Below are positions 18,566-27,445 of a stretch of DNA of 64,000 bases, one piece after another. Every line of letters begins with the position of its first letter. Position 1 is the first letter of the stretch. The position numbers and the translations under genes are program-made. The DNA lies in assembly GCF_041261205.1 (NCBI RefSeq), contig NZ_JBGCCH010000005.1:372001-436000 (forward strand), given 5' to 3'. Under the pieces are notes generated by a model. That model was not told the DNA's origin and did not search any database. It saw only the letters and a program-made list of their open reading frames with translations. The stretch is from Catenulispora sp. MAP5-51 (GTDB lineage Bacteria; Actinomycetota; Actinomycetes; Streptomycetales; Catenulisporaceae).

Positions 18566-21500
18566 ATGGCGCGTCCGACCGGCTGGGACATCCTGGGCCT
18601 GGACGGGGATCCGACTCCGGGCGTGGTGGAGTCGGTGCAGGCGCTGGCCAAGCAATTCGGGGATTTCGCACACGATGTGGAATCGGCGTACCGGAGCCTG
18701 AACAGCTTCGGATCCGACACCGACGCCATGCAGTGGATCGGCCAGACTGCTGAGGCATTCAAAGGCAAATACGGTCCGCTTCCCGGCCGTCTGCAGAAGC
18801 TGTACACCTCCTACAGCGAAGCCTCCGACGCACTGTCGGCCTACGCGCCGCTGTTACAGGCCGCGCAGACCAAAGCCGATTCGGCGCTGCATCAGGCGCA
18901 GGACGCGAATTCCGATCTGCAACGGGCCACGACCGACGCCGCCAACGCCGCGACCGATCTGAAGACGGCGCAGAAGAACCAGGCCGCGACGCCCGATCCG
19001 AAAGCCGTCACCGACGCGCAGACCGCGCATGACACCGCGCAGGCGAACCTGGACAACGCCAAGGCGAAGATGGCGTCGTTGGCCAAGCAGGCCGACGACG
19101 CCTGCAACGACCGCATCACCGCGGCCAAGACCTGCGCCTCCGCCCTCCATCACGCGCAATCCGACGGCATCCACAACAAGTCCTGGTGGCAGCATGTCGG
19201 CGAGGACCTGTCCAAGTGGGGCGGCGAGATCGGGAAGATCGCCGGCGAGCTGGCCCCGGTCCTGGACATCCTCGCGCTGGCCACGTCCTGGATCCCCGGC
19301 GTGGACGTGGTGACCGCCGCCCTGGCCGAGGCCGACAACCTCATCGCGCTGGCCGGCACCGCCATCGGCACGATCGGCGACGCCATGCAGGGCCACTGGG
19401 GCGACGCCCTGCTCGGCGCGGGCATGCTCGGCCTGACCTTCGTCGGCGGGCGGTTCCTGGGCTCGGCCGCCGAAGACGCCGAAGGCGAAGCGGGTGCCCT
19501 GGAAGGCGAGGCCGACGCCCTGGGCCCCGAGATGGACGGCACCGACGCGTTCGAGGACGACGCCGAGGACCCGTTGGACTCGGCGAACTCCGTCGGCGAG
19601 GACGCCCGCACCGCGGAAGGCAATGAGCCCGCGAGCTGTGAGCGCGATCCGGTGGACGTGGTGTCCGGCTGGATGCTCACCGGCGCCACCGACGTCTCGT
19701 TGCCGGGGGTGATGCCGCTGGTGCTGCGCCGCGCGTACGCCTCCGGGTACACCGCCGGGCGCCTTTTCGGTCCCGGCTGGTCGTCCACCCTGGACCAGCG
19801 CATCTCCATCAACGACTCCGGCCTGCACTTCGCCGGCGACGATGCCCAGCGCCTGGACTATCCGATGCCGGCGCCCGGGCAGGAAGTACTGCCGGTACGC
19901 GGCGCTCGCTGGCCCCTCACCTGGAACCGGGACACCGACGAGATCCGGATCACCGACCCGTGGACCGGCCACACGCGGCACTTCGACACCGTGCACTACC
20001 TCGTTGAGGCGGGGCAGATCCGCGACCTCACCGCGATCACCGACCGCAACGGCAACCGCATCAGCATCCTGCGCGACCCCCAGGGCACCCCCACCATGGT
20101 GGAACACCCCGGCTACCGCGTCGCCATCGACACCGTCGCCACCGCGGCCGGCCCGCGAATCAGTGCCCTGCGCGGCGCCGTCGCCAAAGAGTTCCGCTAC
20201 GACCAGCGCGGCCGCCTCGTCGAAGTGGTCAACTCCTCCGGCTTGCCCTTCGGCTACGAATGGGACGACGCCGACCGCATCACCGCCTGGCAGGACCGCT
20301 CCGGCTTCCGGTACGAGTACGTCTACGACCGTCTTGGCCGGGTCGTGCGCGGCGACGGCGAGTTCCTGGCCGGGTCCTTCGCTTACGGCCCCGCGAACCG
20401 GACGACGGCGGTGACGGACTCTCTCGGCCACGTCCGCACGTACGCCTATGACGAGAACGGCCGCATCACCTCCGAGACCGATCCCCTCGGCAACACCACG
20501 ACCGCCGTCCATGACGCCTACGGCAGGATCCTGTCCCGCACCGACGCGCTCGGCGGTACGACCGTGTTCGAGCGCGACGAGGCCGGGGACGCGCGGCGGA
20601 TCACGATGCCGGACGGGGCCGTCACGGTCCTCGAGTACGACGCTTTCCACCGGGTCGTCCACGCGGTCGGTGTGGACGGCGCCGAGTGGCACCGCCGGTA
20701 CGACGACGTGGGGAACCTGGTTTCGGCGACCGATCCCTCGGGCGCCGCGACGTCCATGGAGTACGACGCGCGCGGTGCCCTGGCGGCGGTGGTGGATCCC
20801 TTGGGCGCAGTCACGCGCTACGCCACCGATGCCGCCGGGCTGCCCATCTCGGTGACCGACCCGGTGGGGTCCGTCGTCACCGCGACGCGTGACGCTGCGG
20901 GCCGGGTGACGCGCATGACCGACGGCTTGGGCGCGGCCACCGTGCTGGACTGGAGCGGCGAGGGACGGCTGGTCTCCAGGACCGGTCCGGACGGCGCGAC
21001 CACGCGGTGGGAGCACGATGCCGACGGCCGGCTGCTGAAGGTCACGAACCCGATCGGCGCCGCGACCGTCTTCGAACCGGGGCCGCTGGACACGCTGGTG
21101 GCGCGGACCGGGCCGGACGGCGTCCGGCACACCTTCGCCTACGACAGCGAGCAGCGGCTGGTACAGGTCGCCAATCCCGTCGGCGCGAGCTGGGACTACG
21201 CCTACGACCCGGCGGGCCGGTTGACCGGCGAGACCGATTTCAACGGCCGCCGGCTCGGCTACGAATACGACGCCGCGGGCCGCCTCACCGCGCGGACCAC
21301 CGGAGCCGGGGAGCGGATCGCCTTCCGGCGTGACGCCTCAGGCCGGGTCCTGGCCCGCACCCTGCCGGAGGGCGAATACGAGTACTGCTATGACCGGGCG
21401 GGACGTCTGGCATCGGCGACCGGGATGGGCACCAGCCTGGCCTTCGAGCGGGACGTGCTCGGGCGCGTGGTGGCCGAGACGGTCGACGGCCGCTCCTCGT

Positions 21501-23128
21501 CCTACCGCTACGATCCGGCCGGCCGCCGCGTCGGCCGGACCACTGCCTCCGGTGCCGAGTCGGTGTGGCGCTTCGACGCCGCGGGGCGTCCGGCCGGCTT
21601 GACCGCCGGCGCCCACGACCTGGCCTTCGCCTTCGACGCCGTGGGCCGAGAGGATCGACGGCTTCTCGGCCCCGAGACCTGGCTCACGCGCGGCTATGAC
21701 GAGGCCGGGCGTCTGACCGCTCAGCGGCTCGGCACCGGGGACTCTTCCGCTGTGAGCCGGTCCTGGACGTGGCGGCCCGACGGCGTTCCGGAGGAGATCC
21801 ACGACAGTCTGCGCGGGACCCGGCGCGTCGTCTCCGACCTGGCCGGCCGGCCGACCGGTGTCACCGGCCGGGACTGGAGCGAGGCGTATGCCTACGACGC
21901 TTTCGGGAACCTGAGCGCCGCTAATGCTGCCGGCACTGACACTGATACCGAATCCGCCGCCGAATCCCTGAACGCCGATCAGGCCGCGGCGACCAGAACC
22001 CTGATCCAGCGCGCCGGCCGAACCCACCACGAATACGACAGCGCCGGCCGCGTCGTCCGCACCACCCGCCGCACTCTCGACGGCCGCCGCAGAACGTGGC
22101 GGTACACGTGGGACAGCGAGGACCGCCTGGTTCAGGCCGACACCCCGGACGCCGGCACCTGGCACTACACCTACGACCCCGCCGGCCGCCGGATCGGCAA
22201 ACAGCGGGTCGCCGACGGCCGGGACGCCGTCGGCCACACCGTGTTCGTCTGGGACGGCACCCGCCTGGCCGAGGAGCACACGACCGCCGCCGACGGCAGC
22301 GTCACGATCCTGACCTGGGACTACGACCCCGGCACGTACCGCCCCGCCGCCCAGCGCCGCCGCACGAGAGCCGCCGCCGATCAGGAGGACATCGACGAGG
22401 CCTTCCACGCCATCGTCACCGACCTGGTCGGAGCCCCCACCGAGCTGGTCACCCCCGACGGCCGCGTCGCCTGGCACACCACCACGACGGTGTGGGGCCG
22501 GACCGCCACCGCTGCCCTTGCGGCCACGGCCACCGACGCCACCACCAACGCCGCCGACGCCGACCTCGACTGCCCCCTGCGCTTCCCCGGCCAGTACCAC
22601 GACCCGGAAACCGGCCTCCACTACAACCTGCACCGCTACTACAACCCGGACACCGGCGCCTACCTCACCCCCGACCCCCTCGGCCTGGCCCCCGCACCGA
22701 ACGACCACGCGTACGTCCCCAACCCGCTCACCTGGACGGACCCGCTCGGGCTCCAGTGCGGCGAGGGCGACGGCAGCGAAGGGGGTACCAGTCCGGATGA
22801 AGCCGAACTCACGCGTGTCGGACGATGGATGGGCAAGGACGAGTACGACAAAATGGTGTCAACCGGGATGGTTCAGGAGGGCGCGGGTGGCACGACGTAC
22901 GTGGCATCGCCTGCCGACCCGGCCGCCTACGGCCGACAGGCGGCGCCGGGAACGGGCTATGCGGAGTTCGACGTTCCCTCCTCGTCCCTGCATCCGGCCG
23001 GGGATCCGGGATGGGCGCAGATTCCCGGCCCGGACTCGCTGCGCAGCCGACTGGCTGTGCGCAGAGGCCAGCCCCCATTGGAATTCCCGCCCGCCACGAA
23101 CATCGGCGATTGGATGGGTCCGAAGTGA
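18566..23128 (+). CDS. polymorphic toxin: WXG-like N-terminus, RHS/YD shell, TreTu-like C-terminus
   Basis: 1520 residues from the ATG at 18566 (GGGGAGG 7 nt upstream). Residues about 1-200 are a helical WXG100-like secretion domain (WIGQTAEAFKGKYGPLPGRL, then a coiled coil). A hydrophobic Gly/Ala segment follows (about 235-300). A DUF6531-type entry (DPVDVVSGWMLTGATDVSLPG) leads to some 25 YD/RHS repeats and the RHS core PLRFPGQYHDPETGLHYNLHRYYNP...YLTPDPLGL. The last ~105 residues (RVGRWMGKDEYDKMVSTG, YAEFDVPSSSL, PPATNI) resemble TreTu-type toxins, ADP-ribosyltransferases that modify EF-Tu. The family call is from memory of the motif. The N-terminus suggests type VII export, but no ESX genes lie in the window. 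The GTG of the next gene overlaps this stop. Confidence 0.85.
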   Translation: MARPTGWDILGLDGDPTPGVVESVQALAKQFGDFAHDVESAYRSLNSFGSDTDAMQWIGQTAEAFKGKYGPLPGRLQKLYTSYSEASDALSAYAPLLQAAQTKADSALHQAQDANSDLQRATTDAANAATDLKTAQKNQAATPDPKAVTDAQTAHDTAQANLDNAKAKMASLAKQADDACNDRITAAKTCASALHHAQSDGIHNKSWWQHVGEDLSKWGGEIGKIAGELAPVLDILALATSWIPGVDVVTAALAEADNLIALAGTAIGTIGDAMQGHWGDALLGAGMLGLTFVGGRFLGSAAEDAEGEAGALEGEADALGPEMDGTDAFEDDAEDPLDSANSVGEDARTAEGNEPASCERDPVDVVSGWMLTGATDVSLPGVMPLVLRRAYASGYTAGRLFGPGWSSTLDQRISINDSGLHFAGDDAQRLDYPMPAPGQEVLPVRGARWPLTWNRDTDEIRITDPWTGHTRHFDTVHYLVEAGQIRDLTAITDRNGNRISILRDPQGTPTMVEHPGYRVAIDTVATAAGPRISALRGAVAKEFRYDQRGRLVEVVNSSGLPFGYEWDDADRITAWQDRSGFRYEYVYDRLGRVVRGDGEFLAGSFAYGPANRTTAVTDSLGHVRTYAYDENGRITSETDPLGNTTTAVHDAYGRILSRTDALGGTTVFERDEAGDARRITMPDGAVTVLEYDAFHRVVHAVGVDGAEWHRRYDDVGNLVSATDPSGAATSMEYDARGALAAVVDPLGAVTRYATDAAGLPISVTDPVGSVVTATRDAAGRVTRMTDGLGAATVLDWSGEGRLVSRTGPDGATTRWEHDADGRLLKVTNPIGAATVFEPGPLDTLVARTGPDGVRHTFAYDSEQRLVQVANPVGASWDYAYDPAGRLTGETDFNGRRLGYEYDAAGRLTARTTGAGERIAFRRDASGRVLARTLPEGEYEYCYDRAGRLASATGMGTSLAFERDVLGRVVAETVDGRSSSYRYDPAGRRVGRTTASGAESVWRFDAAGRPAGLTAGAHDLAFAFDAVGREDRRLLGPETWLTRGYDEAGRLTAQRLGTGDSSAVSRSWTWRPDGVPEEIHDSLRGTRRVVSDLAGRPTGVTGRDWSEAYAYDAFGNLSAANAAGTDTDTESAAESLNADQAAATRTLIQRAGRTHHEYDSAGRVVRTTRRTLDGRRRTWRYTWDSEDRLVQADTPDAGTWHYTYDPAGRRIGKQRVADGRDAVGHTVFVWDGTRLAEEHTTAADGSVTILTWDYDPGTYRPAAQRRRTRAAADQEDIDEAFHAIVTDLVGAPTELVTPDGRVAWHTTTTVWGRTATAALAATATDATTNAADADLDCPLRFPGQYHDPETGLHYNLHRYYNPDTGAYLTPDPLGLAPAPNDHAYVPNPLTWTDPLGLQCGEGDGSEGGTSPDEAELTRVGRWMGKDEYDKMVSTGMVQEGAGGTTYVASPADPAAYGRQAAPGTGYAEFDVPSSSLHPAGDPGWAQIPGPDSLRSRLAVRRGQPPLEFPPATNIGDWMGPK

Positions 23129-23442
23129 CCGAGCGCTTCGCGGTGTTGGATGAATTATCCCAGTGGATTGAGACACACCGCGCTTCCCTCACAGAACGCG
23201 GACTGCTCCTGACCTCAGGCGCTTCGCCAGAGGACGGACGGGACAAGCGGAGCATGTGGCTCGACATCGAGGGCCCGCAGCGGCTGGGCCGGTTGATCCT
23301 GTGGGATACCGGCGAGGCGGAGCTTGAGCTCGCGGATGTAGCCAGCGGCGAGGTGAACGCCCGGCATCACCAGGTGGATGACCGCGATGATTTCGAGCGG
23401 GCGGCGGCGGCTCTGCTTGATTGGGTCACCGCCGCCCGCTGA
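23125..23442 (+). CDS. candidate immunity protein (TriTu-like) for the RHS toxin
   Basis: 105-residue acidic protein. Its GTG start overlaps the toxin stop (GTGA), so translation is coupled to the toxin, as expected of an immunity gene. Visible segments are DELSQWIETHRASLTERG, SMWLDIEGPQRLGRLILWDTGEAELE and RHHQVDDRDDFERAAAALLDW. The second resembles what I recall of TriTu immunity proteins that partner TreTu toxins. No signal peptide or membrane helix, so it should act in the cytoplasm by binding the toxin domain. Position alone makes the immunity role likely; the family name is less certain. Confidence 0.7.
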   Translation: MTERFAVLDELSQWIETHRASLTERGLLLTSGASPEDGRDKRSMWLDIEGPQRLGRLILWDTGEAELELADVASGEVNARHHQVDDRDDFERAAAALLDWVTAAR

Positions 23443-23539
23443 GAGTGTCTTCGGAGGGATGATGGCCCGCCGTCGCCGTGACCCCAGTGACTTCCTCCAG
23501 CTCACCGGGGCGTCGTGGCGGGCGGCGCCGTCGGGGCAG

Positions 23540-24229
23540 CTACAGCAATTGCTGCGCCGATCCCGATCCCGATCCCGATCCCGCTCCAGATCCCGATCCC
23601 GATCCCGCACCGCCGAGCGGCCCGGTCAGATAGCGCTGAAAAGTCTCCGCCAGATCGGCGACCAGATCCGGCGCCGGTCGGGACGCCAGCGGCTCGATCT
23701 TCAGGATGTACCGCCCCATCGCCAGCCCCACCAGCTGCGTAATCACCAGCATCGCGCGGTACTCCGGATCGTCCCCGCCGGCCGCCTCGGCCAGCGGGAT
23801 CACCAGCGGCTCGGCCATGCGCTCCCGCACCACCGCGGCGACCTCGGGCTCCGCCGTCGCCGCGCGCACCATCGCGATGATCCACTTCCGGCTCTCCGGC
23901 TCCTCCAGCGTCCGCATCACGAAGCGTGCCAGGCGCTCGCCGGCGTGCTCGGGGCCGTCCGCGAGGGTGAAGTCGATCGCTGCCCGCGGGTCCACCGGCG
24001 GCTGCACGACCGCCGCGAACAGCCCGGCCTTCGTCTTGAAGTAGTGCGTCACCAGCATCGGGTCGACGCCCGCGGCCAGCGCCACCTGGCGCACCGAGGT
24101 GCGGTCGAAGCCGTGCTCGGCGAACAGCCGGCGCGCCGCCTCCTGGATCGCCTCCTTCGCCTGGCCGCCGTCGGTCCGGCGGCCGCGTTTGGTGCCCGGC
24201 GCACCTGTCTCCACCACGGGTCCTCCCAT
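23540..24229 (-). CDS. TetR-family repressor of the adjacent MFS pump
   Basis: 229 residues if started at the ATG at 24229. A GTG at 24214 has a better ribosome site (GGGAGG, 7-nt spacing) and would shorten the protein by 5 residues. The HTH lies at about 24-70 (AIQEAARRLFAEHGFDRTSVRQVALAAGVDPMLVTHYFKTKAGLF). The ligand-binding domain has a TetR_C-type pattern (DPEYRAMLVITQLVGLAMGRYI). The C-terminus ends in a GSGSGS tail made by a hexanucleotide tandem repeat (about 23556-23608). It is divergent from the MFS gene, with three operator-like palindromes between them. Confidence 0.9.
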   Translation of the reverse strand: MGGPVVETGAPGTKRGRRTDGGQAKEAIQEAARRLFAEHGFDRTSVRQVALAAGVDPMLVTHYFKTKAGLFAAVVQPPVDPRAAIDFTLADGPEHAGERLARFVMRTLEEPESRKWIIAMVRAATAEPEVAAVVRERMAEPLVIPLAEAAGGDDPEYRAMLVITQLVGLAMGRYILKIEPLASRPAPDLVADLAETFQRYLTGPLGGAGSGSGSGAGSGSGSGSAQQLL

Positions 24230-24230
24230 A

Positions 24231-24280
24231 ATTCTTGACGTGCAGAATTCTATGGGTGCAGAATTCTGTACGTACAGAAT
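24231..24280. promoter_or_regulatory. three tandem 18-bp TetR operators with 16-bp period
   Basis: Three inverted repeats of the form ATTCT-N8-AGAAT start at 24231, 24247 and 24263, so neighbours overlap by 2 bp. The third, ATTCTGTACGTACAGAAT, is a perfect palindrome; the first two keep the ATTCT/AGAAT arms. They fill the space between the TetR and MFS start regions and probably bind the repressor at both promoters. Confidence 0.85.
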
Positions 24281-24317
24281 ACCTGTCCGGGCTCCACTCC
24301 ACCCCTGCGAGGACCCC

Positions 24318-25886
24318 ATGACCCCCGAACTCACCAAAGGACGCCGCACGCTCGTGCTGGCCGTCGTCGCCCTCGCGCTGATGATGGTCGTCTCCGCGGT
24401 CAGCGGCCTGAACGTGGCGCTGCCCGACCTGTCGGCGGCCACCGGCGCCTCGCAGACCCAGGTCATCTGGATCGTCGACGCCTACACCCTGGTCTTCGTC
24501 GGCTTCCTGCTGCCGGCCGGCGCGGTCGGCGACCGCTACGGCCGCAAGGGCACGTTGGCCGCCGGGCTGACGGTCTTCGGCGCCGCCGCGGCGGCCGCGC
24601 TGTTCGTGTCCTCGCCAGGCACGCTGATCGCGCTGCGCGGCGCGATGGGCCTGGGCGCGGCCGCGGTCATGCCGACGACGCTGTCGATCATCACGACCTC
24701 CTTCCCGCCGGCCGAGCGCGGCCGGGCGGTCGGGGTGTGGGTCGGCGTGGCCGGCGGCGGCGCGGTGCTGGGGCTGCTGGCCTCCGGCGCGCTGCTGGAG
24801 TTCTTCGCCTGGAACTCGTTCTTCGGCCTCAACGTGGTACTGGCCGTCGTCGCCCTGATCGGCACGCTGCTGTTCATCCCGGCCTCGCGCGACGCCGACG
24901 CCCCGCGGCTGGACCCGCTCGGCGGGCTGTTCTCGCTGCTGGCGGCGGTGGGCATCGTGTTCGGCATCGTCGAGGGCCCGGACCGCGGGTGGGGCGACGC
25001 GCTGACCGTGACGGGGTTCGTCGTCGGGGCGCTGGCGCTGGCCGCGTTCATCGGCTGGGAGTTGCGACGCGCGGAGCCGCTGCTGGACGTGCGCCTGTTC
25101 CGCCTCAAGGGATTCGGCGCCGGCTCCGGCGTGATCACCATCCAGTTCTTCGGCAGCTTCGGCCTGTTCTTCATCATCCTGCAGTACCTGCAGTACGTCG
25201 CGAACCTCTCCCCGTTCCGCGCCGCGATCGCTCTGCTCCCGCTGCCGATGTTCCTGGTCCCCACCGCCCGCAACGCGCCGAAGGTCGCCGCCCGCGTCGG
25301 CGCCAACCGGGTGCTGCCGCTCGGTCTGCTGCTCAGCGCCTCGGGTCTGGCCGTCATGACCACCCTGGGCACCCACCTCGTCTACTGGCACCTGGCCGTC
25401 GGCCTGGCCCTGTTCGGCGCGGGCATGGGCCTGGCCGGCACGCCCGCCACCACCGCGATCGTCTCCTCGCTCCCGCCCGCCAAGCAGGGCGTGGGCTCGG
25501 CGATGAACGACCTGTCCCGCGAACTCGGCAGCGCGCTGGGCATCGCGGTCCTCGGCAGCACCCTGAGCGCCGCCTACCGCTCGCACATCACCGCGGCGAC
25601 GGCCGGGCTGCCGCCGCGGGCGGCGACCGGGGCGCAGTCCTCGATCGCCTTCGTGAAGAACGCCTCCGGCCGGCTCGCGGAGTACGGGCCGAAGGGCCGG
25701 CACCTGCTGGACTCCGCGCAGAGCTCGTTCGTCGACGCGGCGCACGCGGCCTTCCTCACCGCGATCGTGGTCCTGCTCGCGGGCGCCGTGTTCGCCGCGA
25801 TCCGGGCTCCGCACAAGGGCGAGAGTGTCGGTGCGGAGTCATCGAGCCCTGAGGTGCCCGAGGGTGCCTATGTCAGGGCTCGATGA
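24318..25886 (+). CDS. MFS drug-efflux transporter, DHA2-type
   Basis: 522 residues from the ATG at 24318 (GCGAGGA upstream). About 14 membrane helices. Motif A appears as GAVGDRYGRKGTLAAG, and the WIVDAYTLVFVGFLLPAGAVGDRYGRK region plus motif C-like GAGMGLAGTP are typical of drug:H+ antiporters. Substrate unknown. The divergent TetR repressor and its triple operator suggest induction by the exported compound. The last codons lie inside a long inverted repeat (25837-25888). Confidence 0.92.
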   Translation: MTPELTKGRRTLVLAVVALALMMVVSAVSGLNVALPDLSAATGASQTQVIWIVDAYTLVFVGFLLPAGAVGDRYGRKGTLAAGLTVFGAAAAAALFVSSPGTLIALRGAMGLGAAAVMPTTLSIITTSFPPAERGRAVGVWVGVAGGGAVLGLLASGALLEFFAWNSFFGLNVVLAVVALIGTLLFIPASRDADAPRLDPLGGLFSLLAAVGIVFGIVEGPDRGWGDALTVTGFVVGALALAAFIGWELRRAEPLLDVRLFRLKGFGAGSGVITIQFFGSFGLFFIILQYLQYVANLSPFRAAIALLPLPMFLVPTARNAPKVAARVGANRVLPLGLLLSASGLAVMTTLGTHLVYWHLAVGLALFGAGMGLAGTPATTAIVSSLPPAKQGVGSAMNDLSRELGSALGIAVLGSTLSAAYRSHITAATAGLPPRAATGAQSSIAFVKNASGRLAEYGPKGRHLLDSAQSSFVDAAHAAFLTAIVVLLAGAVFAAIRAPHKGESVGAESSSPEVPEGAYVRAR

Positions 25887-25888
25887 CT
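25837..25888. terminator. long-stem hairpin spanning the MFS stop codon
   Basis: A 16-bp perfect stem (AGTCATCGAGCCCTGA at 25837-25852, complement at 25873-25888) with a 20-nt loop includes the MFS stop codon. It lies 15 nt from the end of the convergent gene at 25904, so it may stop transcription both ways. Confidence 0.6.
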
Positions 25889-25903
25889 GACGGCTCATCC
25901 GGC

Positions 25904-26791
25904 CTACTTGCCTCCGGAAAGCGACAGGCCGGGCAGGAAGGCCGTGCGCGAGCCCGAGGCGTTGAAGAACGACAAAGACCCCACCTGGCAGGACGCCCCG
26001 TCGGCGAAGGTGAACGTGTAGTAGGCGTTCACATCGCCGGCGGGCCGCGACGTTTTGGCCGTGAGCGCCTGCGCGCCGCACTGTGCGGTGACCGACGTGA
26101 TCTGGGTGCTGACACTCCCGGCCGTGACCGCGCCGAGCCGGTCGTGCCGCGCGTCGAGGATCGCGATCGTGGTGTACCCGGGATCGGCCGGGTTCGCCGA
26201 CACCGTCGGCTTCCCGTTCTGGTCAAGGCAGGCGGTGTCGCCGCTGCCGGCGTTGGTCCACACGCCGTCCACGATGACGTTCAGGTTGCCGCACCACTGC
26301 GGCTTCACGGTGCCGGCCGGCGCGCCGGGGTCGCTGAACTGCTGGTTCAGCGTGAACTGGCGCACCAGCTTCCACGCATGGCCGTCGATGGTCCCGCTGG
26401 TCAGGACCGCGTCGTCCGGATGCGCCGGCGGGTTCGTGGTGCTGGTGTGCGCCGGTGCGGCCAGCGTGGTGCCGAGCGCGCCCGGCACGGTGACCGTGGT
26501 GCCTGTGGTCGTGGTCGTGGTCGCGGCAGCCGCGGCCGAGTTCACGTGATGCGACGCGCCTGCGGTCGCGAGCGCCGCCGAGGCCACCGCCGCGACGCCC
26601 GCCACCGCGAACGTCGCCCCCACGCCCGCCCGGCGCCGCCGCAGCCGGGTGGTGCCGCTGCGCAGCACCAGCTCGAACGCCGGGCCCTCGAGCCCCGGCC
26701 GGTCGACTTCCTCGGCGAAGGCCTCGTGCAGGCGCTCGCCGTCCGGGAACGCCGCGTCCCCGGAGTCCATGTCCTTGGTCCCTCTGGTCAC
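25904..26791 (-). CDS. membrane-anchored extracytoplasmic protein, partner of the SigE-type sigma factor
   Basis: 295 residues. The short cytoplasmic N-terminus (LHEAFAEEVDRPGLEGPAFELVLRSGTTRLRRRR) is followed by one transmembrane helix (about 57-80), a Thr-rich spacer (about 88-110) and an extracellular beta-rich domain with several cysteines. It starts inside the last codons of the sigma factor gene (4-nt overlap), so it is likely the cognate regulator. It has no visible zinc-finger motif, so calling it an anti-sigma factor is inference from position and topology. Confidence 0.65.
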   Translation of the reverse strand: MTRGTKDMDSGDAAFPDGERLHEAFAEEVDRPGLEGPAFELVLRSGTTRLRRRRAGVGATFAVAGVAAVASAALATAGASHHVNSAAAAATTTTTTGTTVTVPGALGTTLAAPAHTSTTNPPAHPDDAVLTSGTIDGHAWKLVRQFTLNQQFSDPGAPAGTVKPQWCGNLNVIVDGVWTNAGSGDTACLDQNGKPTVSANPADPGYTTIAILDARHDRLGAVTAGSVSTQITSVTAQCGAQALTAKTSRPAGDVNAYYTFTFADGASCQVGSLSFFNASGSRTAFLPGLSLSGGK

Positions 26792-27333
26792 AGTCCCAAC
26801 CCTCTCGTCACTTCGGAGCGATCGAACAAGGGGGACAGCTCCGGGCTCGTGCGCAACTTCGCCAGACCCCGGGAGGCCTGGCTGCGCACGGTTCCGACCG
26901 AGCAGCCCAGCAGGTGCGCGACGTCGTTCTCACTGCGGTCCTCCCAGAACCTCAGCACGACGACGGCACGTTGCCGGGGTGCCAGCGTGGCCAGCGCGGC
27001 CATCAGGGCACTGCGGTCGGCGACCGCTTCGGCCCCGTCGGCCGCGGCCCGGTCCGGCACGGTCCCGGGGAGCCACTCCCGGACCCGCTTGCGCCGCTGC
27101 TCGGAGTTGTGCGCGTTGATCAGGATGCGCGCCACGTAGGCATCCGGGTCGTCGACGGCCCGCACCCGCCGCCAGGCCACGAAGGCCTTGGCCAGTGTGG
27201 TCTGCACCAGGTCCTCGGCCCGACCGGTGTCCCCGGTGAGCAGGTACGCGGTGCGCATCAAAGCCCTGCGGCGGGCCAGGACGAAGTCCCGGAACTCGCC
27301 TTCGTGATGGTCCTTCTGGTCAACGACGCCCAT
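26788..27333 (-). CDS. SigE-family ECF RNA polymerase sigma factor
   Basis: 181 residues, normal ECF length. Region 2 is FVLARRRALMRTAYLLTGDTGRAEDLVQTTLAKAFVAWRRV; region 4 is LPGT..LAPRQRAVVVLRFWEDRSENDVAHLLGCSVGTVRSQASRGLAKLR. This pattern (RTAYLLTGD, LRFWED) is the actinobacterial SigE-type subfamily. AAAGGGGG precedes the ATG. It forms a two-gene unit with the membrane protein at 25904. Confidence 0.92.
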   Translation of the reverse strand: MGVVDQKDHHEGEFRDFVLARRRALMRTAYLLTGDTGRAEDLVQTTLAKAFVAWRRVRAVDDPDAYVARILINAHNSEQRRKRVREWLPGTVPDRAAADGAEAVADRSALMAALATLAPRQRAVVVLRFWEDRSENDVAHLLGCSVGTVRSQASRGLAKLRTSPELSPLFDRSEVTRGLGL

Positions 27334-27387
27334 GCCGTCCCCCTTTCACCTCCCTACAACGCGGGCAAGGGCTTGGAACTATGACAC

Positions 27388-27417
27388 GTGCGGGACGTGG
27401 AGCTCCACGTCCCGCAC
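27388..27417 (-). terminator. terminator hairpin of the small secreted protein gene
   Basis: A perfect 30-nt palindrome (GTGCGGGACGTGGAG followed by its complement) lies 28 nt after the stop of the minus-strand gene at 27446 and upstream of the sigma factor gene. Confidence 0.7.
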
Positions 27418-27445
27418 GGTGTTGTGGCGGGTGATCAGTACCGGA

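Noticed and set aside
23378-24238. Plus-strand frame across the TetR gene
   Set aside because: Arg/His-rich antisense shadow; the TetR HTH and ligand domain are clear on the minus strand.
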